The notes beneath the pieces were generated by a model that was given only the letters and a program-made list of their open reading frames with translations, ran no database searches and had not been told where the DNA came from. From contig NZ_VIRS01000013.1 in assembly GCF_006912135.1 (NCBI RefSeq), positions 1 to 64,000 on the forward strand: a stretch of DNA of 64,000 nt, read 5' to 3'. Positions 34,860-43,678 of this stretch are shown in pieces. Each line of letters begins with the position of its first letter. The stretch's first letter is position 1. The position numbers and the translations under genes are program-made. Source of the stretch: Cryptosporangium phraense. Its GTDB lineage: Bacteria > Actinomycetota > Actinomycetes > Mycobacteriales > Cryptosporangiaceae.

Positions 34860-36274
34860 TGCGCGAGGCCCTCAAGTTCTACATCGGCGGCGAGTGGGTG
34901 TCGCCGGCCGGCCCCGAGACGCTCGACGTGATCAACCCGGCCACCGAACAGGTCGCGGGCCGGGTCGCGCTGGGGACGGCCGTGGACGTCGACCGGGCCG
35001 TCGCCGCCGCCCGGAAGGCATTCAGGGCCTGGTCGGCGACGACCAGAGAGGAGCGGCTGGACGTCCTGCGCGCGATCCTCGACGTCTACCAGAAGCGCAC
35101 CGGCGACCTCGCGGCCGCGCTGACCGAGGAGATGGGCGCACCGGCCGCCCTGGCCGGCGGTTTCCAGCTGAACCTCGGCCTCGGGCACCTGACCACCACG
35201 ATCGAACTGCTGGAGAACTACGTCTTCGAGGAGCAGCGCGGGGTCACCCGGGTCGTGAAGGAGCCGATCGGGGTCTGCGGGCTGATCACGCCGTGGAACT
35301 GGCCGCTGAACCAGATCGCGGTCAAGGTCTTCCCGGCGCTGGCCACCGGCTGCACGATGGTCCTCAAACCGTCTGAGCAGGCGCCGTTCACCGCGCAGAT
35401 CTTCGCCGAGGTCCTGGAGACGGCCGGGGTGCCGGTCGGCGTGTTCAACCTCGTCCAGGGCGACGGCCCGGGCGTCGGGGTCCCGCTCTCGGCGCACCCG
35501 GACGTGGACCTGATCTCGTTCACCGGGTCCACGCGGGCCGGGATCGAGGTCGCGAAGAACGCGGCGGCGACCGTCAAGCGCGTCACCCAGGAGCTCGGCG
35601 GCAAGGGTCCGCACGTCGTCCTGGACGACGAGGCGCTGGCCGAGAACGTCGCCGCGGGTATCGGCGGCGTGATGATGAACTCGGGTCAGACCTGCAGCGC
35701 CGCCACCCGCCTGCTGGTGCCGCGGGCCCGGCTGGCCGAGGCCGTGGCCGCCGCTCGCGGGGCCGCCGACGCTACGACGGTGGGCGATCCGACCGGGGAC
35801 GTCGCGATCGGCCCGGTCGTGAACGCGGCGCAGTTCGCGAAGGTGCAGGGCCTGATCGAGAAGGGCATCGAGGAAGGGGCCACGGTGGTCGCGGGCGGCC
35901 CCGGCCGGCCCGAAGGCCTGGAATCCGGCTACTTCGTGAAGCCGACCGTCTTCTCCGACGTCACGAACGACATGACGATCGCCCGCGAGGAGATCTTCGG
36001 CCCGGTCGTGGTGATCATCTCCTACGACGACCTCGACGACGCGGTCGCGATCGCCAACGACACCGAGTACGGCCTGGCCGCCAACGTCTCCGGCACCGAC
36101 CAGGAGCAGGCGCGGGCCGTCGCCCGGCGGATCCGGGCCGGCGCGGTGTACATCAACAACGGGTTCGACTTCGGCGCGCCGTTCGGGGGGTACAAGAAGA
36201 GCGGCAACGGCCGCGAGTGGGGCGAGTACGGCTTCGACGACTATCTCGAGATCAAGGGCCTCCTCGGCTACTGA
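34856..36274 (+). CDS. NAD(P)-dependent aldehyde dehydrogenase
   Basis: A 472-residue aldehyde dehydrogenase. Asn148 (TPWNWP), Glu246 (QELGGKGP) and nucleophile Cys280 (NSGQTCSA) are all present; FTGSTRAG binds the cofactor and EEIFGPV is near the C-terminus. It oxidises an aldehyde to the acid. Two adjacent ATGs are possible; the first overlaps the lyase stop (ATGA). The pairing suggests it removes the aldehyde released by the TPP enzyme. Confidence 0.92.
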   Translation: MMREALKFYIGGEWVSPAGPETLDVINPATEQVAGRVALGTAVDVDRAVAAARKAFRAWSATTREERLDVLRAILDVYQKRTGDLAAALTEEMGAPAALAGGFQLNLGLGHLTTTIELLENYVFEEQRGVTRVVKEPIGVCGLITPWNWPLNQIAVKVFPALATGCTMVLKPSEQAPFTAQIFAEVLETAGVPVGVFNLVQGDGPGVGVPLSAHPDVDLISFTGSTRAGIEVAKNAAATVKRVTQELGGKGPHVVLDDEALAENVAAGIGGVMMNSGQTCSAATRLLVPRARLAEAVAAARGAADATTVGDPTGDVAIGPVVNAAQFAKVQGLIEKGIEEGATVVAGGPGRPEGLESGYFVKPTVFSDVTNDMTIAREEIFGPVVVIISYDDLDDAVAIANDTEYGLAANVSGTDQEQARAVARRIRAGAVYINNGFDFGAPFGGYKKSGNGREWGEYGFDDYLEIKGLLGY

Positions 36275-36310
36275 GGGACCTGTCCGTTCGACCGTGAGGA
36301 GCCGCGCCGT

Positions 36311-36352
36311 ATGCACCGCACCACCCTGCTCGGGGACGAGGAGATCCGATGA
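36311..36352 (+). other. Possible 13-codon coupling or leader ORF
   Basis: In the 74-bp gap before the next SDR an ATG opens a 13-codon frame (MHRTTLLGDEEIR) whose TGA overlaps the SDR ATG. It has no clear ribosome-binding site. It may be chance, a remnant of a lost gene or a small ORF that couples translation across the gap. Confidence 0.25.
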
Positions 36353-37080
36353 GCACCCGGACCGCGATCGTCACCGGGGGAGCGTCCGGGATCGGCGAGG
36401 CGATCAGCCGGCGGCTGGCCGCCGACGGCGCCCAGGTGGCGATCCTCGACCTCAACGCCGACGCGGCCGCCGAGACCGCCGCCTCGATCGGGAAGGCCAT
36501 CGGTCTCGGCGCGGACGTCTCCGACCGGGACGCGTTGGACGCCGCCGTGGCCGAGGTCCGCGGACGCCTCGGCGCACCGGCGATCCTGGTCAACAACGCC
36601 GGCCTGAGCGCCACCGGCCCATTCCTGGACCTGACGCTCGACACCTGGAACCGGGTGCTGAACGTCAACCTCACCGGCACGTTCCACTGCTGCCAGGCCG
36701 TACTGCCGGACATGATCGACGCCGGATGGGGCCGCATCGTCAACATCTCGTCGTCGAGCATCCACAGTGGCTCGGCCGGGATGGCGTCCTACGTCGCGGC
36801 GAAGTCCGGCGTCGTCGGGCTGACCAAGACGCTGGCGCTGGAGTTCTCGAAGAAGGGCATCACGGTGAACACGATCCCGCCCGGGTTCATCGACACCCCG
36901 ATGCTCCGGGACACCGTCGACCGCGGATTCGTCGATCTGGACGCCCAGGTGGCCCGGACGCCGGTCGGCCGGGTCGGTCGGCCGGAGGACATCGCGGCCG
37001 CGTGCGCGTTCCTGGTCAGCGAGGAGGCCGGGTACGTCACCGGCCAGATCATCGGCGTGAACGGAGGACGGAACACGTGA
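36349..37080 (+). CDS. SDR-family oxidoreductase (3-oxoacyl reductase-like)
   Basis: A 243-residue classical SDR: TGGASGIGEA (9-18), NNAG (82-85), NISSSS with the catalytic Ser near 135, Tyr148 and Lys152 (YVAAK), and YVTGQIIGVNGG at the end. Close in form to FabG-type reductases and alcohol dehydrogenases of catabolic clusters. The ATG follows GAGGAG at good spacing. The stop overlaps the next GTG. Confidence 0.88.
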   Translation: MSTRTAIVTGGASGIGEAISRRLAADGAQVAILDLNADAAAETAASIGKAIGLGADVSDRDALDAAVAEVRGRLGAPAILVNNAGLSATGPFLDLTLDTWNRVLNVNLTGTFHCCQAVLPDMIDAGWGRIVNISSSSIHSGSAGMASYVAAKSGVVGLTKTLALEFSKKGITVNTIPPGFIDTPMLRDTVDRGFVDLDAQVARTPVGRVGRPEDIAAACAFLVSEEAGYVTGQIIGVNGGRNT

Positions 37081-37646
37081 GCACGCTGACCCCGGTACCA
37101 CGGGAGGACTGGTCGCCGGACCTGACCGAGTTCATCGCGTCGTTCCGGGCCAACGTCGGCGCCGGGCGCAGCGAGGCCGGCCGGGCCAGCGGCGCCAACC
37201 TGCTCGGGACGCTGGCCCACCACCCGGCGCTGACCCAGGCCTTCCTCACGTTCAACGGCCACGTGCTCTACGGCACGACGCTGACGCCCCGCCAGCGCGA
37301 GCTGCTCGTGCTGCGGGTGGCGCACCGGCGGCGGAGCGACTACGAGTGGGCGCAGCACGTCCTGCTCGGCCGGGCGGCCGGACTGACCGACGACGAGATC
37401 GCGGCGGTGGCGTCCGACCCGGTGTCGCTGGGCGCGCTCGATCGTGTCCTGCTGGTCGCCGCGGACGAACTGCTCGTCGAGGGCGCGCTGAGCGGCGAGA
37501 CGTGGAAGGCGCTGTCGGCCGACCTCGACGACCGGCAGATCATGGACGTCGTCTTCACGGTCGGCACGTACGCGCTGGTGGCGATGGCGCTGCGGTCGTT
37601 CGGCGTCGAACCCGAGCCGGAGCTCGTGCCCCATCTGCCCAGCTGA
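37077..37646 (+). CDS. AhpD-like/carboxymuconolactone decarboxylase-family protein
   Basis: A 189-residue all-helical protein of the AhpD/CMD superfamily. TPRQRELLVLRVAHRR and YEWAQHVLLGRAAGLTDDEI form the conserved helix pair. The Cys-x-x-Cys of peroxidase-type AhpD is absent; Glu and His (EWAQH) are kept, as in carboxymuconolactone decarboxylases. It could decarboxylate or isomerise a pathway lactone or act on peroxides. The GTG overlaps the SDR stop. Confidence 0.8.
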   Translation: MSTLTPVPREDWSPDLTEFIASFRANVGAGRSEAGRASGANLLGTLAHHPALTQAFLTFNGHVLYGTTLTPRQRELLVLRVAHRRRSDYEWAQHVLLGRAAGLTDDEIAAVASDPVSLGALDRVLLVAADELLVEGALSGETWKALSADLDDRQIMDVVFTVGTYALVAMALRSFGVEPEPELVPHLPS

Positions 37647-37678
37647 GCGGATCAGCACTCGGGTCTACGAACGGAGCG

Positions 37679-39217
37679 ATGATGCCTCGGTGGGGCAGCG
37701 ACGTCGTCCGGGCCGTGGTGGCCGGTCGTCCCGGCCTCGTCTACGCCGACCGTCCACGGCGGATCTCCGAGGTCGTGGAGGCGTCCGGGCGCTGGGACGG
37801 CCGGACGTTCCTCGTCCGGGGGAACCGGCGGATGACGTTCGCCGAGCACCGCCGGGCAGTCCGCACGGTGGCGCTCCAGCTGCGGGAACACGGCGTACGC
37901 CCGGGGGATCGGGTGGGTCTCTACGCGGCCAACTCGGTCGAGTGGGTCGTGACGTTCTTCGCGGTGCTGGAGCTGGGTGCGGTCGTGGTGCCGTGCAACG
38001 GCTGGTGGTCGCCGGACGAGATGCGCCACGCCTGCGCGGTCGTCGACCCGACCGTGGTCGTCTGCGACGAGAAGCGCGCCGAGCGGGTGCCGCCCGGCGT
38101 CCGCCGGATCGCGCTGACCGACCTGGTGGCTCCCGGCCCGGAACTCGAGACTCCCCACGACGGCGACGAGAACGACCCGGCGATGGTGTTGTTCACGGCC
38201 GGCACCACCGGGTTCCCCAAGGGGGCCGTGCTCTCGCACCGGGCCCTGATCGCCAACCTGCAGACGCTGCTCGTCGTCTCGCGCAAGCTCCCGCACGAGA
38301 TCGCCGACGACAACCCGGCCGGTGTCACGCTCGTCGGGCTGCCGCTCTTCCACATCGGCGCGATCCAGCTGATCCTCACCCCGCTGATGACCGGCGGCCG
38401 GGTCGTGTTCCTCCCCGGCCGTTTCGACCCGGACGTCGTCCTGGGTCTGATCGACGCCGAGGGCGTCACGATGCTCTCGGCCGTGCCGACGATGATGGAG
38501 CGGCTGCTGCGGCATCCCGGCCGCGCCGACCACGGCTGTCCCACGCTCCGGACGGTCGTGCTCGGCGGTTCCCCGGTCAGCGACGAACTGCTCGAGCGCG
38601 TCTCGACCGCGTTCCCGAACAGCCGGCGCCGGGTCGGCCGCACGTACGGGCTGACCGAGGCCGGTGGCGTCGTGAGCACCGGCGTCGGCGCGCAGATCGC
38701 CGCCCACCCGGGCAGCTCCGGACGGCTCGCCCCGGTGGTCGAGGTGCGGGTCGACGACGGCGAGATCCTCGTCCGCTCCCCGGCCGTCATGGACGGCTAC
38801 TGGGGCCTCCCGGACGATCCGGCGCTGGACGCCGAGGGCTGGCTCCGCACCGGCGACGTCGGCCGGGTCGACGAGGACCGGTTCCTGTACATCACCGGCC
38901 GGCGGAAGGACGTCATCATCCGCGGTGGTGAGAACGTCTCGGCGGCCCGCGTCGAGACCGTGCTGCACGAGAACCCCGACGTCGCCGAGGTCGCCGTCCT
39001 CGGCCTGCCCGACGCCGACCTGGGCGAGGTGGTGGCCGCCGTGGTGGTGCCCGTGGCGGGCGCCGAACCCACGGAGGCCGGCCTCACCCGGTGGGCGGCC
39101 GGGGCGCTGGCGTCGTTCGCGGTCCCGGCCCGGTGGTGGATCCGGGTCGAGCCGCTGCCGACGAACGACGCGGGCAAGGTGGTGAAGCCACGACTCGCGG
39201 CCGACTGGCCCGCTTAG
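37679..39217 (+). CDS. AMP-dependent acyl-CoA synthetase
   Basis: A 512-residue ligase. P-loop LFTAGTTGFPKG, then YGLTEAGG, RTGDVGRVDED, GRRKDVIIRGGENVS, and the C-terminal catalytic Lys in NDAGKVVKP. It forms CoA thioesters from a carboxylic acid and ATP. Start is one of two adjacent ATGs after CGGAG. It ends the eight-gene operon and its TAG overlaps the TAA of the convergent MaoC-like gene within four bases (TTAG). Distinct in sequence from the ligase at 25.9-27.5 kb. Confidence 0.88.
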   Translation: MMPRWGSDVVRAVVAGRPGLVYADRPRRISEVVEASGRWDGRTFLVRGNRRMTFAEHRRAVRTVALQLREHGVRPGDRVGLYAANSVEWVVTFFAVLELGAVVVPCNGWWSPDEMRHACAVVDPTVVVCDEKRAERVPPGVRRIALTDLVAPGPELETPHDGDENDPAMVLFTAGTTGFPKGAVLSHRALIANLQTLLVVSRKLPHEIADDNPAGVTLVGLPLFHIGAIQLILTPLMTGGRVVFLPGRFDPDVVLGLIDAEGVTMLSAVPTMMERLLRHPGRADHGCPTLRTVVLGGSPVSDELLERVSTAFPNSRRRVGRTYGLTEAGGVVSTGVGAQIAAHPGSSGRLAPVVEVRVDDGEILVRSPAVMDGYWGLPDDPALDAEGWLRTGDVGRVDEDRFLYITGRRKDVIIRGGENVSAARVETVLHENPDVAEVAVLGLPDADLGEVVAAVVVPVAGAEPTEAGLTRWAAGALASFAVPARWWIRVEPLPTNDAGKVVKPRLAADWPA

Positions 39218-40296
39218 CGGGTGGGCAGCACCACCCGCGCGTTGCCCCGGGCGGACTCCAGGCCGTCCTGGTTCACCGCGTAGAGCGAGAGCGTGACCGT
39301 GTCGCCCTCGACGCCGGTCACCTCGCCCCCGCACGTGACGAGTTCGCCGAGCACGTTGTGCCGCCGGACCTGGACGTCGAGGTACTGCAGGAACCCGTCG
39401 TCGCCCATCCAGTCGGTGACCACGTGACCCATCCACGAGACGCGCTCCGGCCCGTAGTCGTAGGCGCCCGGGACGCCGACGCGCCGGGCCAGGTCGGGAT
39501 CCCAGTGCACCCGCTCCGGCGGCTCGGGGACGCCCCACTCGTTCGGGATCGCCAGCGCCGGGTGCCGGGTGTAGAGGTCGAACGCGTCCGCGTGCCCCCG
39601 GACGTAGAGCCCGCCCCAGCCCAGCAGGTAGGCGATCGCGGTCGTGGCCGTGTAGGGGCCCTTGGTCAGCTCGGGCAGTTGGTCTCCGACGTTGACGTCC
39701 CGCGCGTACCGCGGTTCCGCACCCCGGCGGCGTTCCTCTTCGTCGCGGTAGCGCCGGGCGATCTCGTCGATCTGCTCCGGCGTCCAGTCGACCCGGATCT
39801 CCTCGTACTTCTTCGCCTCGCGGGCGCTGTCCCGCTCGACGCGGAAGCAGTACGAGTGCCCGGTGCAGACGAGCTCGCCCTCCGGCGTCCGGAACGGCAC
39901 CCGGTAGATCTGCTGCCAGGACCGCCCGGCGAACCGGCTCGGACGTTCGATGAGCTCGGCCAGCGTGGCGTCGCCGGTGAGGCGGTCACCGACCACGGGC
40001 GCCCGCTCGAACTCGAACGTGGCCCCGGCGTACATCGCGTGGATGCCGGGGAGGCCGGTGACGTAGCCGCTGAACACCTTGTCCATCGCGAGCAGCGCGG
40101 TGGGCACGGCCAGCGTCCCGGCCGTCCACAGTGGGTTCCGATCGCCGATGCCGTGGGCGTAGTGCCGGACGGCGTCCTCGGTCAGCTGGGTGACGTGGGG
40201 ACGGTCGCTGCGGATCGGCTGGCCGATCATGTCGCGGAGTTGTTCGACCTGCTGCTCGTCGACCGTCGCGAACTCACGGGTGGCTTCCGTCGTCAT
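39214..40296 (-). CDS. Double-hotdog hydratase (MaoC-like)
   Basis: A 360-residue two-module hotdog protein. The N-terminal module has the hydratase motif YAHGIGDRNPLW (about residues 46-57); the C-terminal module has ARRVGVPGAYDYGPERVSW and a last strand VTLSLYAVNQDG. It parallels the hydratase at 27.5 kb and likely hydrates an enoyl-CoA with a bulky chain. The ATG follows CGGGAG. It is transcribed alone, divergently from the Rieske oxygenase gene, so operator site C lies in their shared promoter region. Confidence 0.82.
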   Translation of the reverse strand: MTTEATREFATVDEQQVEQLRDMIGQPIRSDRPHVTQLTEDAVRHYAHGIGDRNPLWTAGTLAVPTALLAMDKVFSGYVTGLPGIHAMYAGATFEFERAPVVGDRLTGDATLAELIERPSRFAGRSWQQIYRVPFRTPEGELVCTGHSYCFRVERDSAREAKKYEEIRVDWTPEQIDEIARRYRDEEERRRGAEPRYARDVNVGDQLPELTKGPYTATTAIAYLLGWGGLYVRGHADAFDLYTRHPALAIPNEWGVPEPPERVHWDPDLARRVGVPGAYDYGPERVSWMGHVVTDWMGDDGFLQYLDVQVRRHNVLGELVTCGGEVTGVEGDTVTLSLYAVNQDGLESARGNARVVLPTR

Positions 40297-40360
40297 CGTG
40301 CTCCCGTTCGTCTGGTTCCGCTGACGGGTGCCAGCAGGGTTCACTCTATCCAGTGAATCC

Positions 40361-40375
40361 TTACAATGATTGTGT
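40361..40375. promoter_or_regulatory. Regulon operator site C (TTACAATGATTGTGT)
   Basis: TTACAA-TGA-TTGTGT, preceded by the same 22 bases (40345-40366) as site B. It is 64 bp from the start of the minus-strand hydratase and 40 bp from the ATG of the Rieske oxygenase, which has a normal Shine-Dalgarno. Here the mRNA would have a short leader. TTATTA downstream is a possible -10. Confidence 0.7.
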
Positions 40376-40415
40376 TATTAAGAGGATCGAGACCCCAACG
40401 GAGTGGGAGGGCGTC

Positions 40416-41786
40416 ATGACCGAAATCCTGGAGAACCCGCTCGAGGCGCTGTCGAAGCCGTACGTGATTCCCGTGGAGGCCTATTACTCGCGTGAGTACG
40501 CGCAGCGGGAGAAGGAGAAGCTCTGGTCCAAGGTGTGGCTGAACGTCGCCCGGGTGTCGGAGCTGCCGAAGTTCGGCGACTTCCTCACGTACGCGATCGG
40601 TGACGACGAGTTCATCGTCATCCGCACCGGCGACGACACGTTCAAGGCGTACTCCAACGTGTGCTCGCACCGCGGCCGGCCGCTGATCGACACCGAGCCC
40701 GGTGAGCACGACGCCCGCGGCCGCCGCAGGCAGTTCGTCTGCGGGTTCCACGGCTGGCGTTACGACACCGAGGGTGCCTGCACGTACGTCGCCGAGGCCG
40801 AGGACTGGGGCCCGCAGGGCCCCGACCTGGACCAGTACCACCTACCGCAGGTCACCGTCGACACCTGGGGCGGCTGGATCTGGCTGACGATGAACCCGGA
40901 CGCCGAGCCGTTACTGGACTACCTGTCGCCCATTCCCGAGCTGCTGGAGCCGTTCCAGCTGGAGAACATGCGCTGCCGGTGGCGCCGCTACCTCGAGTTC
41001 GACTGCAACTGGAAAGTCGCGCTGGAAGCGTTCATGGAGACCTACCACGTCCCCCAGACGCACCCCGAGTTCCGCGTGTTCGGCAGCTTCCTCGGCTGGT
41101 CGCGGGCCCAGGGCACGCACAGCCACATCGGCTACGACGCGCCCAAGGGCATGGAGGAGAACCAGGCCAAGGTCCGCATCGCCCAGGGCACCGAGGACGC
41201 GCGGCTCTCGACCGCGAAGATGCAGAACTTCACCTGGGAAGCGGTCAACACCAACACCACCCAGACACTGGTCGACGCGGCCAACCGGCTGGTCGACGAA
41301 CTGCCCGAGGACACCCCGGCGCCCGAGGTGCTCAAGCACTGGCTGAGCTCGGCCCGCCGTGACGACGAGGCCCGCGGCGTGATCTGGCCGACCCCGACGC
41401 CGGAGCAGTCCGCGGCCAGCGGCACGGCCTGGCAGGTGTTCCCGAACTTCCAGATCGGGCACGGGCTGAACAACGCGCTCTGCTACGGCGCCCGCCCGCT
41501 GGGCGACGACCCGAACAAGTGCATCTTCGAGGCCGCGGTGTACGAGATCTACCCGCCCGGCGAGGACCCGCGGGCCCCCTGGATCAACACCCCGGTCGAC
41601 GACCCGTACTGGGACACGCACATCGTGCTGCCCCAGGACTTCAACAACATGGGCGCGATCCAGAAGGGCATGAAGCGGCACGGCTTCCAGGGCAACAAGC
41701 CGAACCCGTACCGCGAGCGCGGCATCGTCAACTTCCACCGCAACCTGGCCCGGTACCTGGGTACGGGGGCGCCCCGTGAGCTCTGA
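40416..41786 (+). CDS. Rieske non-haem iron oxygenase, alpha subunit
   Basis: A 456-residue terminal oxygenase. The Rieske 2Fe-2S ligands are Cys83, His85 (CSHRGRPL), Cys109 and His112 (CGFHGW); the spacing between pairs is 23 residues, longer than the common 15-17. Mononuclear iron ligands are in EAFMETYHVPQTHPE (His211, His216; the bridging acid is Glu204/208). It mono- or dihydroxylates a ring or demethylates. No beta subunit or reductase is adjacent. The ATG after GGGAGG was chosen over an in-frame GTG inside operator C. Overlaps the flavin monooxygenase gene by 11 bp. Confidence 0.9.
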   Translation: MTEILENPLEALSKPYVIPVEAYYSREYAQREKEKLWSKVWLNVARVSELPKFGDFLTYAIGDDEFIVIRTGDDTFKAYSNVCSHRGRPLIDTEPGEHDARGRRRQFVCGFHGWRYDTEGACTYVAEAEDWGPQGPDLDQYHLPQVTVDTWGGWIWLTMNPDAEPLLDYLSPIPELLEPFQLENMRCRWRRYLEFDCNWKVALEAFMETYHVPQTHPEFRVFGSFLGWSRAQGTHSHIGYDAPKGMEENQAKVRIAQGTEDARLSTAKMQNFTWEAVNTNTTQTLVDAANRLVDELPEDTPAPEVLKHWLSSARRDDEARGVIWPTPTPEQSAASGTAWQVFPNFQIGHGLNNALCYGARPLGDDPNKCIFEAAVYEIYPPGEDPRAPWINTPVDDPYWDTHIVLPQDFNNMGAIQKGMKRHGFQGNKPNPYRERGIVNFHRNLARYLGTGAPREL

Positions 41787-43614
41787 GGCTTTGCAGCAGT
41801 GCGCACCGACGCGCACCCCCGACGTCGATCATGACGCTCTGAGAGAGAAGTACCGCGCCGAGCGGGACAAGCGCCTGCGTCCGGAAGGCGGGGAGCAGTA
41901 CCTGGTGACCGAGGGGGAGTTCGCCGAGTTCTACGAGGCCGACCCCTACACCCCGGTCGTGCCGCGGCTGCCGATCCGGGAGGACGTCGAGGTCGTCGTC
42001 CTCGGCGGAGGGTTCTCCGGCCTGCTGGCGGCCGGCCGGATCAAGCAGGCCGGCGTGGACGACGTCCGGATCGTCGAACTCGGCGGCGACTTCGGTGGCG
42101 CCTGGTACTGGAACCGGTACCCGGGCATCCAGATCGACACCGACGCCACCGCGTACCTCCCGCTGCTGGAGGAGACCGGCTACCTGCCGACCCAGAAGTA
42201 CTCGCTGGGTGACGAGGTCTACGAGCACTGCCAGCGGATCGGCAAGCACTTCGGGCTCTACGACGACGCGATCTTCCACACGCTGGTGCGGTCGCTGACC
42301 TGGGACGCGTCGATCAGCCGGTGGCGGGTCGCGACGAACCGGGACGACGACATCCGGGCCCGGTTCGTCGTGATGGCGCAGGGGCCGTTCCACCGGCCGA
42401 AGCTGCCCGGCATCCCCGGGATCACCGATTTCCAGGGCCACACGTTCCACACCGCACGCTGGGACTACGAGTACACCGGGGGTGGCATCCGGGGTGGGCT
42501 GTCCCGGCTCGCCGACAAGCGCGTGGCGATCATCGGCACCGGGTCGAGCGGCGTCCAGACGATCCCGCACCTGGCCGCGGCCGCGGCCCATCTGACGGTC
42601 TTCCAGCGCACGCCCTCGTACATCAACGAGCGGGGCAACGTCGAGATCACGTCCGAGTGGGCGGCGACGCTGGAGCCGGGCTGGCAGGAGGAGCGGCGGC
42701 GCAACTTCCACACCGCGGCGTTCGAGGCCTTCGCGCCCGGCCAGCCCGACCTGATCTGCGACGGTTGGACCGAGATCTCCCGCAACCTGCAGGCCCACCT
42801 GGATGCCACGAACGGCTGGGCCGCGCTCACCGACCCGGTGAAGTTCATGGCACTCCGCGAGGAGATCGACCACCGGTACACCGAGCGGCTGCGGGAGCGG
42901 ATCGCGTCGATCGTCACCGACCCGGCGACGGCCGAGACGCTGAAGCCGTACTACAACTACATGTGCAAGCGGCCGTGCTTCAACGACGAGTACCTGCCGG
43001 CGTTCAACCGTGCGAACGTGACGCTCGTCGACGTCTCCTCGTCGCGCGGGGTGGAGCGGATCACCGCGACCGGGGTCGTCGCCAACGGGGTCGAGCACGA
43101 GGTCGACTGCATCATCTTCGCCAGCGGGTTCGAGGCCACGACCGACCTCGACCGCAAGATGGGCGTCAAGCCGTTCGTCGGCCGGGACGGGCTGTCGCTC
43201 TACGACCACTGGGCCGACGGCTACCGCACGCTGCACGGTATGACCAGCCACGGGTTCCCGAACCAGTTCTTCGTCGGGTTCATCCAGGGTGGCGTCACCG
43301 CGTCGGTCACCGCGGTGTTCGAGCAGCAGGCCGAGCACATCGCGTACGTGATCGCGGAGGCGGTCGAGCGGGGCGCGACCACCGTGGAGCCGTCGGAAGA
43401 GGCCCAGGACGAGTGGGTGACCACGCTCCGGGCCTCCGCGTTCGACAACACCGCGTTCGCCCGCGCCTGCACGCCCGGCTACTTCAACGGCGAGGGCGAG
43501 CCGCGCCTGCGGTCCCAGTTCGGCGAACCCTACGGCCCGGGCTTCTACGCGATGGGCGACCTGCTGAAGGCCTGGCGCGACGACGGCCGCCTGGAGGGCC
43601 TGATTCTCGGGTAG
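41776..43614 (+). CDS. Flavin-containing Baeyer-Villiger-type monooxygenase
   Basis: A 612-residue two-dinucleotide-fold monooxygenase. FAD site VVLGGGFSG (75-82), NADPH site IIGTGSSGVQ (252-261), and the type I BVMO fingerprint region FQGHTFHTARWD (219-230), with WD where WP is common. It likely converts a ketone to an ester or lactone with NADPH and O2. An N-terminal extension of about 70 residues precedes the first fold, as in larger BVMOs. The GTG overlaps the Rieske gene end. A strong bidirectional stem-loop follows. Confidence 0.88.
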   Translation: MSSEALQQCAPTRTPDVDHDALREKYRAERDKRLRPEGGEQYLVTEGEFAEFYEADPYTPVVPRLPIREDVEVVVLGGGFSGLLAAGRIKQAGVDDVRIVELGGDFGGAWYWNRYPGIQIDTDATAYLPLLEETGYLPTQKYSLGDEVYEHCQRIGKHFGLYDDAIFHTLVRSLTWDASISRWRVATNRDDDIRARFVVMAQGPFHRPKLPGIPGITDFQGHTFHTARWDYEYTGGGIRGGLSRLADKRVAIIGTGSSGVQTIPHLAAAAAHLTVFQRTPSYINERGNVEITSEWAATLEPGWQEERRRNFHTAAFEAFAPGQPDLICDGWTEISRNLQAHLDATNGWAALTDPVKFMALREEIDHRYTERLRERIASIVTDPATAETLKPYYNYMCKRPCFNDEYLPAFNRANVTLVDVSSSRGVERITATGVVANGVEHEVDCIIFASGFEATTDLDRKMGVKPFVGRDGLSLYDHWADGYRTLHGMTSHGFPNQFFVGFIQGGVTASVTAVFEQQAEHIAYVIAEAVERGATTVEPSEEAQDEWVTTLRASAFDNTAFARACTPGYFNGEGEPRLRSQFGEPYGPGFYAMGDLLKAWRDDGRLEGLILG

Positions 43615-43623
43615 GCCGGTTCC

Positions 43624-43678
43624 GTTCAGCACCAGATTGCTGTTTCGGCCCTCGCCGAACAGCAATCTGATGCTGAAC
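43624..43678. terminator. Bidirectional terminator, 22-bp-arm inverted repeat
   Basis: Arms at 43624-43645 and 43657-43678 match at 20 of 22 positions around an 11-nt loop. It fills the gap between the convergent monooxygenase and hydratase genes exactly, abutting the stop of the latter. The arm length is exceptional for a terminator; it could also be a recombination or protein-binding site. Confidence 0.8.

Noticed and set aside
29721-40375. Identical 22 bases at sites B and C as transposon ends or attachment sites
   Set aside because: They are direct, lie in promoters, and three weaker relatives exist in other promoters; genes between them are one normal operon. A regulatory role explains them better.
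41728-43665. Minus-strand frame of 645 codons opposite the BVMO
   Set aside because: Low-complexity shadow; the sense strand has two dinucleotide folds and a BVMO fingerprint.
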